This document shows positions 44,324-52,543 of a DNA stretch of 64,000 bases, in pieces. The notes under the pieces are model-generated. The model did not search any database, had not been told where the DNA came from, and worked only from the letters and a program-made list of their open reading frames with translations. The stretch is from Geotoga petraea (GTDB taxonomy: Bacteria > Thermotogota > Thermotogae > Petrotogales > Petrotogaceae), in contig NZ_FMYV01000002.1 in NCBI RefSeq assembly GCF_900102615.1, forward strand, positions 248,001-312,000. The letters run 5' to 3'. Every line of letters begins with the position of its first letter. Position 1 is the first letter of the stretch. The position numbers and the translations under genes were made by a program.

Positions 44324-45277
44324 ATGGAAAGGTTAGAAAAAAGAAAGGTTGATACAGTTTCATTGGTAAAGTCATATGTTGAGAATGATTACTATTCTAA
44401 TTTATTAATCATTCAATCATCTATTTTACAGTCTATGAGAGAATTTATGATTTCTGAAGGTTTTTTAGAAATTTTACCAGTTATCATTTCTCCTATAACA
44501 GATCCACTTAATCATGATATTTTTGATGCATCGATCGATTACTATGGTTATTCATATTCTATTACTAAATCGATGATACTTCAAAAACAGGTGAGCACAT
44601 TAGTTACAGATAGAATTTTTTCTATGTCTCCTAATTTGAGGTTAGAATTAGAAAATCGTTATGAAGACAAAAGACATCTTATTGAGTTTGTTCAAATGGA
44701 CATGGAAGTTGCTAATGCAAAAAGAGAAGAAGTTATGGATATTATGGAAAGACTTTTGATTCGAATTATTTCTGAGATCACTGTAAAACACACAAAAATC
44801 ATTGAAAAATATAATTCTGGTTTAGTCATTCCTAAAAAGAACTTTAAAAGAATTAGAGTTCAAGACGCAATTGAAAAATATGGAGATTCTTATGAAAAAA
44901 TATTGTCAGCAAATGCAAAAGAACCTTTCTGGTTAATCGATATTCCGATTATGGACAGAGAATTTTATGATAAACAAAATCCTAATGACCCAGATTTTTT
45001 ATTAGACTTTGATCTGATTTATCCTTTTGGCTATGGAGAGGCAATATCTGGTGGTGAAAGAGAACATGAATATGATCAAATTATAAAAAGAATGGATTTA
45101 AAAGGAAACTCAAAAAATATATTTAAAGATTATCTCGATTTATCAAAGGAAGGCCTTTTAAAACCAACTGCTGGTTGTGGAATTGGAATTGAAAGATTGA
45201 CAAGATATATCCTTGGTTTGGAGCATATCGAAAAAGCACGATTATTTGCTAAATCTCCCGGTAAAATCTCTATATAA
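44324..45277 (+). CDS. Asparagine synthetase of the aminoacyl-tRNA-synthetase-like type (AsnRS/AspRS paralogue)
   Basis: 317 residues. A class II synthetase catalytic core without the N-terminal anticodon-binding domain found in AspRS and AsnRS. Motif 2 is seen as DKRHLIEFVQMDMEVA (about 115-130), the flipping/acid region as GYGEAISGGEREHEYDQI and motif 3 as GCGIGIERLTRYILGL near the C-terminus (Arg291). This matches the archaeal-type asparagine synthetase, related to AsnRS, that amidates aspartate with ammonia and ATP. The Asn-codon attenuator upstream independently supports asparagine formation. Plain asnA (E. coli type) is less likely on motif grounds. GGAGGGATT ribosome site. Confidence 0.85.
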   Translation: MERLEKRKVDTVSLVKSYVENDYYSNLLIIQSSILQSMREFMISEGFLEILPVIISPITDPLNHDIFDASIDYYGYSYSITKSMILQKQVSTLVTDRIFSMSPNLRLELENRYEDKRHLIEFVQMDMEVANAKREEVMDIMERLLIRIISEITVKHTKIIEKYNSGLVIPKKNFKRIRVQDAIEKYGDSYEKILSANAKEPFWLIDIPIMDREFYDKQNPNDPDFLLDFDLIYPFGYGEAISGGEREHEYDQIIKRMDLKGNSKNIFKDYLDLSKEGLLKPTAGCGIGIERLTRYILGLEHIEKARLFAKSPGKISI

Positions 45278-45280
45278 CTT

Positions 45281-45311
45281 AAATCTCACTTTTTAGTGAG
45301 ATTTTTTATTT
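45281..45311 (+). terminator. Intrinsic terminator after the asparagine synthetase gene
   Basis: Stem AAATCTCACT (45281-45290) with AGTGAGATTT (45295-45304), loop TTTT, then a T run. Confidence 0.9.
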
Positions 45312-45339
45312 TGATAATAAGCCTCAATTATTATATAAT
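45311..45339 (+). promoter_or_regulatory. Strong sigma-A promoter before a small ORF and the ZIP gene
   Basis: TTGATA (45311-45316), 17-base spacer, TATAAT (45334-45339). One of the best consensus matches in the window. Confidence 0.75.
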
Positions 45340-45362
45340 GTTTTTATAGGGAGTTAACAATT

Positions 45363-45506
45363 ATGAAAAAGCATTTAACTATAATTGAGTACACTCTGCT
45401 TAAACTTATTTCTCTCGTTTTAAAATTTTTATTTGATTCCTTTCAAATTAGTGCGAAATTTATAAAACAATACATATACAGTAACTTTTATTTTTACCAA
45501 AAATAG
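45363..45506 (+). CDS. Small 47-residue ORF upstream of the ZIP transporter
   Basis: ATG 45363, stop TAG 45504-45506, with GGGAG 10 bases upstream and a strong promoter. The peptide starts MKKHLTIIEYTLLKLISLVL; hydrophobic/aromatic and basic, possibly one short membrane-associated helix. No His or Cys cluster for metal binding. It could be a small membrane protein, or an untranslated leader by chance. 32 bases before the transporter start. Confidence 0.4.
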   Translation: MKKHLTIIEYTLLKLISLVLKFLFDSFQISAKFIKQYIYSNFYFYQK

Positions 45507-45538
45507 TGAAATTTTTCTAAATATGAAGGAGTATTAAT

Positions 45539-46297
45539 ATGGAAAACTTAAACGTATTTGTTTTAGGAAGTTTAGCTAGTTTAATTGCTGGGTTGGCTAC
45601 ATCCTTAGGAGCGATACCAGTTTTATTTCTGAAAAAACAACCTTCAGAAAAGCAGTTAGATATGTACTTAGCTTTTGCATCAGGGGTAATGCTTGCTGCG
45701 ACGATGTTTTCTCTAATTGTTCCATCTATCGATATAGGCGGACCTCTAATTATGGTTATAGGTGTTGTTTTAGGAGCGGTTACCATAGAACTATTTGATG
45801 TTTTTTCTCCACATGAACATTTTTTAAAAGGCCATGAAGGTCCTAACACTGCTTTAGTAAAAAAGGTTTGGCTATTTGTAATTGCCATAACCTTACACAA
45901 TTTCCCAGAAGGTATGGCTGTAGGAGTTAGTTTTGGAGGGGAAATGATTAAAAATGGTTTAGTTGTAGCTACTGCAATTGGTATTCAAAATATCCCAGAA
46001 GGAACTGCAACGGCATTTTCATTTATACAAGCTGGATATTCTAAAAAGAGATCTTTTTTTATGTCCACTTTAACTGGTTTAGTTGAACCTCTTGGAGGAA
46101 TATTAGGAGCATCTCTGGTTGTTTTTATGAAACCTGCATTACCTTTTTTCTTAGCTTTTGCAGCTGGAGCTATGTTATATGTTATAAGCGACGAAATAAT
46201 TCCAGAAACTCACTCCCATGGTAATGAAAGAATCGCAACTTTTTCTTTAATTGTTGGTTTTTTATTAATGACCGTATTAGATAATACTTTAGGATAA
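45539..46297 (+). CDS. ZIP-family divalent metal transporter
   Basis: 252 residues, about eight membrane segments. Metal-binding helices IV and V are HNFPEGMAVGVSFGG and GIQNIPEGTATAFSF, diagnostic for ZIP (ZupT/GufA type). The His-containing loop PHEHFLKGHEGP (about 100) between helices III and IV is typical, as is ISDEIIPETHSHGNE near the end. Imports Zn2+, Fe2+ or Mn2+. Ribosome site AAGGAGTATTAAT. Confidence 0.94.
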   Translation: MENLNVFVLGSLASLIAGLATSLGAIPVLFLKKQPSEKQLDMYLAFASGVMLAATMFSLIVPSIDIGGPLIMVIGVVLGAVTIELFDVFSPHEHFLKGHEGPNTALVKKVWLFVIAITLHNFPEGMAVGVSFGGEMIKNGLVVATAIGIQNIPEGTATAFSFIQAGYSKKRSFFMSTLTGLVEPLGGILGASLVVFMKPALPFFLAFAAGAMLYVISDEIIPETHSHGNERIATFSLIVGFLLMTVLDNTLG

Positions 46298-46365
46298 GTA
46301 TATATTAGTATTTAAAACTTTATTAAATAGTAATTCTTTAAAGTTTAGAATCAAACATATTAGAA

Positions 46366-47526
46366 GTGAATAACAACTCTATGCTTTTTACAACCTTTAT
46401 ATCGATTCTATCTATTGTTTTAATATTGATCGCTTCATTTTATATAGCAATGCTGATTAAAAATAAAATTTCAGATTTAAACAAAAAAATTAATTCTTTT
46501 AAAGATGGAGATTTAAAAACCAATTTTGAAACATCTTCCAAAGATGAATTTGGAATAATGTCTTCAAATTTACAAAATATGGCTAATACTCTTAAAAATT
46601 CTTTTAAAAATATATATGATATTTCTTATAATATAGACAATACAGCAAATGATTTGACAAAAGTTTCTAAAGATAATGATAATATAATAAACGAAATAAA
46701 TAAAAAAACTTCTTCAATTTCTTCTAACTCTGACGAAGTTGAAGAAGAAGTACTAAAAATTTCTAACAGCATACAAGAAATTTCTGATGCTTCATACAAT
46801 ATTTCAGGTATTGCCAATGAGCTAAATCAAAAAGCCTCAAATGCAACAAATTCGGCAAAAGAAGGAGTTAGTTCCATTTTTTCTATAACAAATAAAATAA
46901 ACATTGCTGTGGATACTTCATTAGAAACAAAAAATAATATCAGCGAACTTGTTAAGCATTCTGAAAATGTCAAAGAAATACTAAACACCATTGACAGCAT
47001 TACAGAACAAACAAGTTTATTAGCATTGAATGCTGCTATAGAAGCCGCAAGGGCTGGAGAAGCTGGGAAAGGTTTTGCTGTTGTTGCAGAAGAAATAAGA
47101 AAGTTGGCTGATGGTTCCAAAAAATCAACTGAAGAAATATCAAATATTCTAACAAAAATTTCAGATAGCACATATAAAGTTAACAACGCTTCTGATTCGA
47201 ATGTTAATTCTGTAAAAGATATCGAAAAAGAAATACAATCTATTAAATCTCAGTTTAATGGAATTATGAAAGATATCGAATTAATGAATTCAGAAATAGA
47301 AAATATGGCTTCAAGTTCAGAAGAACAATCTGCAAACCTTGAATCAATGAATTTTTCGATGAAAACTGTTCAAAAGTCAGTTTCAAATATATCTGATCAA
47401 ATAAAAGAGATAGACGATAGTATAGATAATATGTCAGAAAGTTCAAATAGCGTTTCTAATAGTGCTGAAGTTCTTTCCAAAAATTCAGAAAATTTAATTA
47501 ATTACATCAAAATTTTTAAATTCTAA
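46366..47526 (+). CDS. Methyl-accepting chemotaxis protein without an extracytoplasmic sensor
   Basis: 386 residues from a GTG at 46366; an ATG at 46381 is an alternative and neither has a strong ribosome site. One N-terminal membrane helix (about 7-30) is followed directly by HAMP ([19 protein letters not shown]) and a signalling domain with the conserved hairpin tip [20 protein letters not shown] and [17 protein letters not shown]. There is no periplasmic ligand domain and no CheR-tethering pentapeptide at the tail. It probably senses through membrane or cytoplasmic input, feeding the CheA/CheW encoded in this window. Confidence 0.88.
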   Translation: MNNNSMLFTTFISILSIVLILIASFYIAMLIKNKISDLNKKINSFKDGDLKTNFETSSKDEFGIMSSNLQNMANTLKNSFKNIYDISYNIDNTANDLTKVSKDNDNIINEINKKTSSISSNSDEVEEEVLKISNSIQEISDASYNISGIANELNQKASNATNSAKEGVSSIFSITNKINIAVDTSLETKNNISELVKHSENVKEILNTIDSITEQTSLLALNAAIEAARAGEAGKGFAVVAEEIRKLADGSKKSTEEISNILTKISDSTYKVNNASDSNVNSVKDIEKEIQSIKSQFNGIMKDIELMNSEIENMASSSEEQSANLESMNFSMKTVQKSVSNISDQIKEIDDSIDNMSESSNSVSNSAEVLSKNSENLINYIKIFKF

Positions 47527-47548
47527 TAAGGCCATTAGGAGGTAAAAC

Positions 47549-47953
47549 ATGAAAATTGCAATTCCAGTTTTAGAAGACAAGTTTACAGAATCTGAGATTT
47601 ATCATAAATTTGAAACAACCAAAAATTTAGCTTTAATTGATTTATACGAAGATAGATATAATATAGATATTTTAAAAACAAATCTGAATAATTTATCTTT
47701 AGAAGAAATATCAAATTATTTGTCTGAAAAAGATGTAGAAGTAGTAATCGCACAAAAGATAACAGACGATCTTTCAAAACTGTTATCAAAAAAAAATATT
47801 ATGGTTGTGTACAAAGCACAAGGTAAGGTTGAAAATATAATTGGTTCATTTGAAGCAATGCTTTCTAATCAAAAACACGGATGTTCAGGCAATTGTAATG
47901 GATGCGGTGGAGATAATAACCACGAAAATGCTTGTTTTACAAAAGATAAATAA
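47549..47953 (+). CDS. NifX/NafY-like dinitrogenase cofactor-domain protein with Cys-rich tail
   Basis: 134 residues. The N-terminal about 105 residues form the NifB/NifX/MTH1175-like fold (MKIAIPVLEDKFTESEI, VVIAQKI, VVYKAQGKVENIIG). The tail HGCSGNCNGCGGDNNHENAC has four Cys and two His and could bind metal or a cluster. Not evidence for nitrogen fixation by itself: such proteins occur in many anaerobes without nif genes. AGGAGG ribosome site. Faces the marR gene across a shared terminator. Confidence 0.85.
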   Translation: MKIAIPVLEDKFTESEIYHKFETTKNLALIDLYEDRYNIDILKTNLNNLSLEEISNYLSEKDVEVVIAQKITDDLSKLLSKKNIMVVYKAQGKVENIIGSFEAMLSNQKHGCSGNCNGCGGDNNHENACFTKDK

Positions 47954-47992
47954 AGTGTATTGGAAAATGTGTAAGAAAAAACGGCCTAATAA

Positions 47993-48028
47993 AAAAGAGT
48001 TGCAATCTTATGATTGTAACTCTTTTTT
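47993..48028. terminator. Bidirectional intrinsic terminator between the NifX-like and marR genes
   Basis: Arms 47993-48007 and 48012-48026 (15 bp with one G-U), loop TTAT, A tract before and T tract after. The marR stop codon lies in the loop. Confidence 0.85.
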
Positions 48029-48460
48029 ATTGAAATTATTAATTGCTCTAACTATTAAATCGTTTAAAATTTCTCTTTCTTCTTTATCAAATCCTTCAAA
48101 AATTATATTTGAAAGTTCTTCAGAGATTTTGTTAAAGTCTTTTTGAAATATCTTAGCTTTTTCAGTTACTACGACATAAGTAACTCTTTTATCTTTGGTA
48201 CATTTTACTTTTTTTAAATAACCTTTTTTAACAAGTTTTTTAATAGACTCAGTTATTGTTGATTTTTGTTTTAAAAGGGAATCATAAATTTCTCCTATCT
48301 TTACTTTTCCTCCATTTCTACATACTATACATAAAACAGATGCATTACTTGGGTTTATATCTTTATATCCATATTCCTTAAATTTTTCTTTAATAAAATC
48401 ATCTATTTTATTTATCAATACTGAATTGTATGCTGCTATTTCTTTTGATTTTTCATGCAT
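48008..48460 (-). CDS. MarR-family transcriptional regulator
   Basis: 150 residues. Winged-helix domain: KIGEIYDSLLKQKSTITESI (recognition helix about 67-80), then GYLKKVKCTKDKRVTYVVVT, the wing with the conserved D-K-R. Helical dimerisation arms on both ends. It lies 10 bases downstream of an iron-sulfur flavoprotein gene and probably regulates that operon. Ligand unknown. Confidence 0.9.
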   Translation of the reverse strand: MHEKSKEIAAYNSVLINKIDDFIKEKFKEYGYKDINPSNASVLCIVCRNGGKVKIGEIYDSLLKQKSTITESIKKLVKKGYLKKVKCTKDKRVTYVVVTEKAKIFQKDFNKISEELSNIIFEGFDKEEREILNDLIVRAINNFNKKELQS

Positions 48461-48470
48461 TAATTATCAC

Positions 48471-49100
48471 TCACCTAATAAAGTTAGTAGATTTTTTTCT
48501 TTCTACTTCAGGCTTATTTATTCTCGATTGGTCAATTACCTTCAATAACCACGCCATATTCTTACCAAGTATTCTCATTATTTGAATTCCTTCTTCATCT
48601 TGATGAATATCTCCTGGTTTTGCACCATATATAACGTTCCAATAATTTGAGGTTGGAATAACCATTTCTGAATAGTTCAAATAATTGTTTAGTTCATTAA
48701 AAGCTGGCAACCCGCCCGCTCTTCTAACTGCAACCAACGCAGCTCCAACTTTATGTCTAAATAAATTTTTGTTTGCTCCTGAAGTATAAAATACTCTATC
48801 CAAAAAAGCTTTCATATTGCCAGCAATTGAAGCATAGTGAACAGATGAAGCTAATAGTATTCCTTCAGCAGCTTTCATCTTTTGAATGCTTTCATTAACT
48901 ATATCATCTTTTAAAATGCATTTTTCGTCTCTTGTTTTAAAACAATCATTACAAGCTAAACATCCAGATATTTTCTTGTTACCTACATGAATAATTTCGC
49001 TATCTATATTCTCATTTTTAAGCTCTTCGAGAACTATGTTTAAAGCTTCAAACGTATTTCCTTTTTTATGCGGACTTCCATTTATTGCTATAACTTTCAC
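48471..49100 (-). CDS. Iron-sulfur flavoprotein / NADPH-dependent FMN reductase family
   Basis: 209 residues. Flavodoxin-like fold with the FMN phosphate loop NGSPHKKGNT (7-16) and SVHYASIAGNMKAFLDRV. A compact cysteine motif C-x2-C-x2-C-x7-C (Cys47, 50, 53, 61) matches the iron-sulfur flavoproteins of anaerobes that handle electron transfer or oxygen/peroxide detoxification. First gene of a two-gene operon with marR; divergent from niaP. Confidence 0.88.
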   Translation of the reverse strand: MKVIAINGSPHKKGNTFEALNIVLEELKNENIDSEIIHVGNKKISGCLACNDCFKTRDEKCILKDDIVNESIQKMKAAEGILLASSVHYASIAGNMKAFLDRVFYTSGANKNLFRHKVGAALVAVRRAGGLPAFNELNNYLNYSEMVIPTSNYWNVIYGAKPGDIHQDEEGIQIMRILGKNMAWLLKVIDQSRINKPEVERKKSTNFIR

Positions 49101-49185
49101 AAAATCAACTCCTTTAAAACCTCTATTTAAATGTTACTTCGAAAATCAAACAAAGTCAACACCTAAAAAATATTTTAATAAAATA

Positions 49186-49213
49186 TTGACAATAGAATTT
49201 ATTATGTTATAAT
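49186..49213 (+). promoter_or_regulatory. Sigma-A promoter for niaP-niaR
   Basis: Consensus TTGACA (49186-49191), 16-base spacer, TATAAT (49208-49213). The start would be near 49220. Confidence 0.8.
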
Positions 49214-49226
49214 AATTTTGTATAGA

Positions 49227-49238
49227 CTGTATATACAG
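49227..49238 (+). promoter_or_regulatory. Probable NiaR operator (12-bp palindrome)
   Basis: CTGTATATACAG, a perfect palindrome lying 13 bases after the -10 box and touching the ribosome site of niaP. A related half, TGTATA, occurs at 49219-49224. The position suits a repressor and the operon encodes NiaR, so autoregulation is likely; the exact NiaR motif for this group was not checked. Confidence 0.55.
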
Positions 49239-49248
49239 GAGGGAAAAT

Positions 49249-50520
49249 ATGACTTTAGATAACTTGGTAGAAAACGTGGTAGATAAAAAATTACAGAGAA
49301 AATTATTGTTCACTACATCCTTTGGTTGGGCTTTAGTTGCTGCTTATGTTATGATTATGTCTTTTACTATTAGTCCAATATCTCAAGAATGGAACTTGTC
49401 TGTTCAATTATCTTCTTTATTAGCCTCTTCAACTTTTATCGGAATGTTTTTTGGGGCATTAATTGCGGGGAATGTATCTGATTTAATAGGTAGAAAAAAA
49501 ACTTCAATCTTATTTCTTTTTCAAGGTGTTGTTTTTGCATTTCTTGTATACTTTACAAATTCTCCAGAGACTTTCATTATAGTTAGAATTTTATCTGGAA
49601 TTGGATTTGGTGGTTTGTTACCTAGTTTAAATGCTTATTTAACAGAATTTCTTTCTGTAGGAATAAGAGGAAAATATTTGGTTTACCTCGAAACAAGTTG
49701 GGCATTTGGAAGTATATATATTGGTTTAATACACCTTATTTTTGGAGCTAATATAGATTGGAAATTGGATTATGTATCATTAGTAATAGGAGTTATACCC
49801 TTAATTATTCTTTTAAAAATCCCAGAATCTCCAAAATATCTCATAGTTAACAATAAATTAGAAATATTTAAGAAGCAGTTTAACTACTCAATAACAGAAA
49901 ATATAGAAATAGAAGAATCTAAGAAAGTATCTTTTTTAAATCTATTCACAAAAAAATATTTGAATAGAACCTTAAACATTTATCTTTTATGGTTTACAAT
50001 GAGTTTTGGATACTACGGTATATTTATTTGGGTTAAAGGCATTTTGTTGAGCAAAGGAATATCTTTAGTTCAATCGGATTGGTTTACATTTTACATGTTT
50101 TTAGCTCAACTGCCAGGATATTTATTATCTGCATATTTGATTGAAAAAATAGGCAGAAAACCTTCGTTGTTATTATTTACTTTTGGTACATCTCTTTCAG
50201 CTTTGTTTTTTGCTTTTTCAAGTTCACCAAGCATGGTAATAGTTTCCAGCTTAATTGTTTCTATTTTTTGTATGGGGGCCTGGGGATTAACATATGCCTA
50301 TACGCCAGAATTATATCCAACCAAGTTCAGAGGTGCTGCAAATGGTTCATCTGCCGCTTTAACAAGATTAGCTGGATTTATTGCCCCATTTTACACTTCA
50401 TATTTTTTAAGTCAAGATATGATCTATGTTGGTTTAATAGGAATTTCGATCTTATTTATAATAACTGGTATATCAAATTATATATCTCTTCCTGAAACCA
50501 AAAATAAGGAGGTATCCTAA
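49249..50520 (+). CDS. niaP: Niacin transporter NiaP (MFS)
   Basis: 423 residues, twelve membrane segments, MFS sugar-porter-like. Signature loops: GNVSDLIGRKK after helix 2, RILSGIGFGGLLPSLNAYLTE (helix 4 to 5), ETSWAFGS, and in the second half YLIEKIGRKPS and TPELYPTKFRGAANG. The pairing with niaR identifies it as the niacin/nicotinate importer rather than a sugar porter. ATG with AGGAGGG. Confidence 0.88.
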   Translation: MTLDNLVENVVDKKLQRKLLFTTSFGWALVAAYVMIMSFTISPISQEWNLSVQLSSLLASSTFIGMFFGALIAGNVSDLIGRKKTSILFLFQGVVFAFLVYFTNSPETFIIVRILSGIGFGGLLPSLNAYLTEFLSVGIRGKYLVYLETSWAFGSIYIGLIHLIFGANIDWKLDYVSLVIGVIPLIILLKIPESPKYLIVNNKLEIFKKQFNYSITENIEIEESKKVSFLNLFTKKYLNRTLNIYLLWFTMSFGYYGIFIWVKGILLSKGISLVQSDWFTFYMFLAQLPGYLLSAYLIEKIGRKPSLLLFTFGTSLSALFFAFSSSPSMVIVSSLIVSIFCMGAWGLTYAYTPELYPTKFRGAANGSSAALTRLAGFIAPFYTSYFLSQDMIYVGLIGISILFIITGISNYISLPETKNKEVS

Positions 50521-51018
50521 TTGACTTCTGAGGAAAGAAGACATAAAATAATGTCATTACTTAGAATGAATGGAAGGGCAATAACTGGTAATGAATTTGC
50601 AGAAATGTTTTCTGTAACTAGGCAAGTTATAGTTAAAGATATCGCCATATTAAAAGCAGAAGGAATAGATATTATTTCAACACATGCAGGTTATAAACTC
50701 AAGTCTAATAAAAATATAAAAATTATCGCAGTTAAACACACTGAAGACCAAATCAGAAAAGAGCTTGAGACAATTGTTGAAAATGGTGGAAAAGTTTTAG
50801 ATATAACTGTTGAACATCCTATTTATGGAGAATTAACAGGAAATCTTGGTTTAGAAAATCAAATTGATATAGAGATTTTTATGGCTAAAATAAAAAATTC
50901 TAAACCTCTTGCAATTATTAATGATGGATTGCATTTACATAGGATTGAGATTGATAGTGAAGAGTCATTTGTTAACATAAAGCAAAAACTCGATGATTTA
51001 GGAATTTTAGTTAAGTAA
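50521..51018 (+). CDS. niaR: Niacin-responsive repressor NiaR
   Basis: 165 residues from a TTG directly after the niaP stop, with AAGGAGG upstream. N-terminal HTH_11 domain (RRHKIMSLLRMNG, then FSVTRQVIVKDIAILKAEG) and a C-terminal 3H domain with its three conserved His groups: VKHTEDQ, VEHPIYGEL and DGLHLHRIE. It represses niacin uptake/NAD synthesis genes when nicotinate is plentiful. It likely acts at the palindrome before niaP. Confidence 0.93.
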   Translation: MTSEERRHKIMSLLRMNGRAITGNEFAEMFSVTRQVIVKDIAILKAEGIDIISTHAGYKLKSNKNIKIIAVKHTEDQIRKELETIVENGGKVLDITVEHPIYGELTGNLGLENQIDIEIFMAKIKNSKPLAIINDGLHLHRIEIDSEESFVNIKQKLDDLGILVK

Positions 51019-51029
51019 ATATAGATCAA

Positions 51030-51058
51030 AAAAGCTGGATTAAAATCCAGCTTTTTTA
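51030..51058. terminator. Bidirectional terminator between niaR and the 144-residue gene
   Basis: Stem AAAAGCTGGAT (51030-51040) with ATCCAGCTTTT (51045-51055), loop TAAA, A and T tails on the two sides. Confidence 0.9.
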
Positions 51059-51490
51059 TGGCATTATAATATTTCCTGATCCTTTTCCATTTTTCTTCTT
51101 GTTACTGTCTAATTGATTGATAAAATTTGAAGGAGCAACAGATATATCTGCTTTTGAGTTTTCATTGTCAATCATCTCTTTCATTTGATCTTGATATTTT
51201 TTAATTCTATCTTTCATTTCCTCAAGATCATTATCAGCCCATTGAATAATACCTTTACTAACTTGTTTTATTTGAGCTTCTGATGCTTCATCTCTTTCTT
51301 CATCTAATTGTTTTAAAGCTTCAAATTCTTCTTTAACAGCTTTTTCTACATCTTCTTGGTTCAACATATCATTATCTCTCAATATTCTTACAGCAACGTT
51401 TGACCTAAATTTTATGTCCTCTAAAGATAATTCAATGTTTTCCAATTTAGCTAATATAACTTGTATAATTTGTTCTATACTTATTTGCAT
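51056..51490 (-). CDS. Hypothetical helical protein
   Basis: 144 residues, no recognised domain. An amphipathic N-terminal part (MQISIEQIIQVILAKLENIE), a long charged coiled-coil-like middle (about 45-115) rich in Glu/Asp/Lys, and a flexible Lys/Gly/Asn tail. No signal or membrane segment. AGGAGG ribosome site. It sits 78 bases after gpsA on the same strand and ends in the terminator shared with niaR, so it may be the last gene of the trmB-gpsA unit or have its own promoter. Confidence 0.65.
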   Translation of the reverse strand: MQISIEQIIQVILAKLENIELSLEDIKFRSNVAVRILRDNDMLNQEDVEKAVKEEFEALKQLDEERDEASEAQIKQVSKGIIQWADNDLEEMKDRIKKYQDQMKEMIDNENSKADISVAPSNFINQLDSNKKKNGKGSGNIIMP

Positions 51491-51568
51491 ACAAAACCTC
51501 CTATTTTTGATTGTATTATAACACTCTTTTATTAATTGTTGTTTATTATGTAATAATAAAAATATTAA

Positions 51569-52543
51569 TTATTCTGATTTCAAGTTTCTTGTCATTAATT
51601 CGTGAATTGCCTTTTTGGGATTAATATCATTGTATATCACTTCATAAAGCTTTTGAGCTATTGGCATTTCAATTTTATTTTTCAAAGCAATATTATGGAC
51701 TGCTTTCACTGTATAAATACCTTCTGCAACCATATTCATACTCTCAAGTATTTCATCAAGCTTTTTACCTCTTCCTAATTGTTCACCAAAATATCTATTT
51801 CTGGAATGTTGAGATGTACAAGTAACAATTAAATCACCGATTCCAGCTAATCCAGCATAAGTTTCTTTCTTGCCTCCAAAGTATTTACCGATTCTTGTCA
51901 TTTCAACAGAAGCCCTTGTTATTAAAGCAGCTTTAGTATTATCCCAATTACCCATACTATCTATTACTCCAGCAGCAATAGCATAAATATTCTTTACTGC
52001 TCCAGACACTTCAACTCCCTTTAAATCTGGGTTAGTATATATCCTAAAAGAAACATTTGAAAATTCCTTTTGAATTTTTTTAATATTTTTATCTTCTTTC
52101 CCAGCTAATACCACACTTGTTGGAATATCTCTTGCCACTTCTTCTGCATGAGATGGCCCACTTAAAGAAAAATAGTTTTCTGATTTTAAAACATCTTTTA
52201 CTACATCACTGATCAAATAACCAGTATTAATTTCAATTCCTTTAGATAAATTAACTATAATTTGATCTTTATAATCAATCTTTTCTATAACACTTCTTAC
52301 AGCTTGAGAAGGAACGGCCAAAACAATAACTTCTGTTTTATCTGTAGCTTTTTTAATATCGGTAGTAGCAATTAAATTCTTGGGTAAAGTAATACCGGGA
52401 AGAAAATGAGGATTTTCTCCATTATTTATATTATTCTTTACTTTTTCGTCTCTTGTCCATATTTTGACACTGTGACCATTATTTGCCAAAACTTTTCCCA
52501 TCGAAGTTCCCCATGAACCAGAACCCAATATGGAAATATTCAT
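51569..52543 (-). CDS. gpsA: NAD(P)-dependent glycerol-3-phosphate dehydrogenase
   Basis: 324 residues. Makes sn-glycerol 3-phosphate from dihydroxyacetone phosphate for phospholipids. N-terminal dinucleotide loop GSGSWGTSMGKVLANNGH (7-24), LSLSGPSHAEEVA with the conserved G-P-S/H region, catalytic Lys in GAVKNIYAIAAGV and GLAGIGDLIVTCTSQHSRN. Its start follows the trmB stop without a gap, so it is coupled to the upstream gene. Confidence 0.96.
   Translation of the reverse strand: MNISILGSGSWGTSMGKVLANNGHSVKIWTRDEKVKNNINNGENPHFLPGITLPKNLIATTDIKKATDKTEVIVLAVPSQAVRSVIEKIDYKDQIIVNLSKGIEINTGYLISDVVKDVLKSENYFSLSGPSHAEEVARDIPTSVVLAGKEDKNIKKIQKEFSNVSFRIYTNPDLKGVEVSGAVKNIYAIAAGVIDSMGNWDNTKAALITRASVEMTRIGKYFGGKKETYAGLAGIGDLIVTCTSQHSRNRYFGEQLGRGKKLDEILESMNMVAEGIYTVKAVHNIALKNKIEMPIAQKLYEVIYNDINPKKAIHELMTRNLKSE

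Noticed and set aside
44324-45277. Gene as a functional asparaginyl-tRNA synthetase
   Set aside because: It lacks the N-terminal anticodon-binding domain; the core and context fit asparagine synthesis better, though an assay would be needed for certainty.
46316-46344. Hairpin AAACTTTA ... TAAAGTTT after the ZIP gene as a terminator
   Set aside because: Weak AT-only stem with a long loop and no T tract.
47549-47953. Evidence for nitrogen fixation from the NifX-like gene
   Set aside because: A lone NifX-fold protein is common in anaerobes that lack nitrogenase; no nif structural or cofactor gene is in the window.
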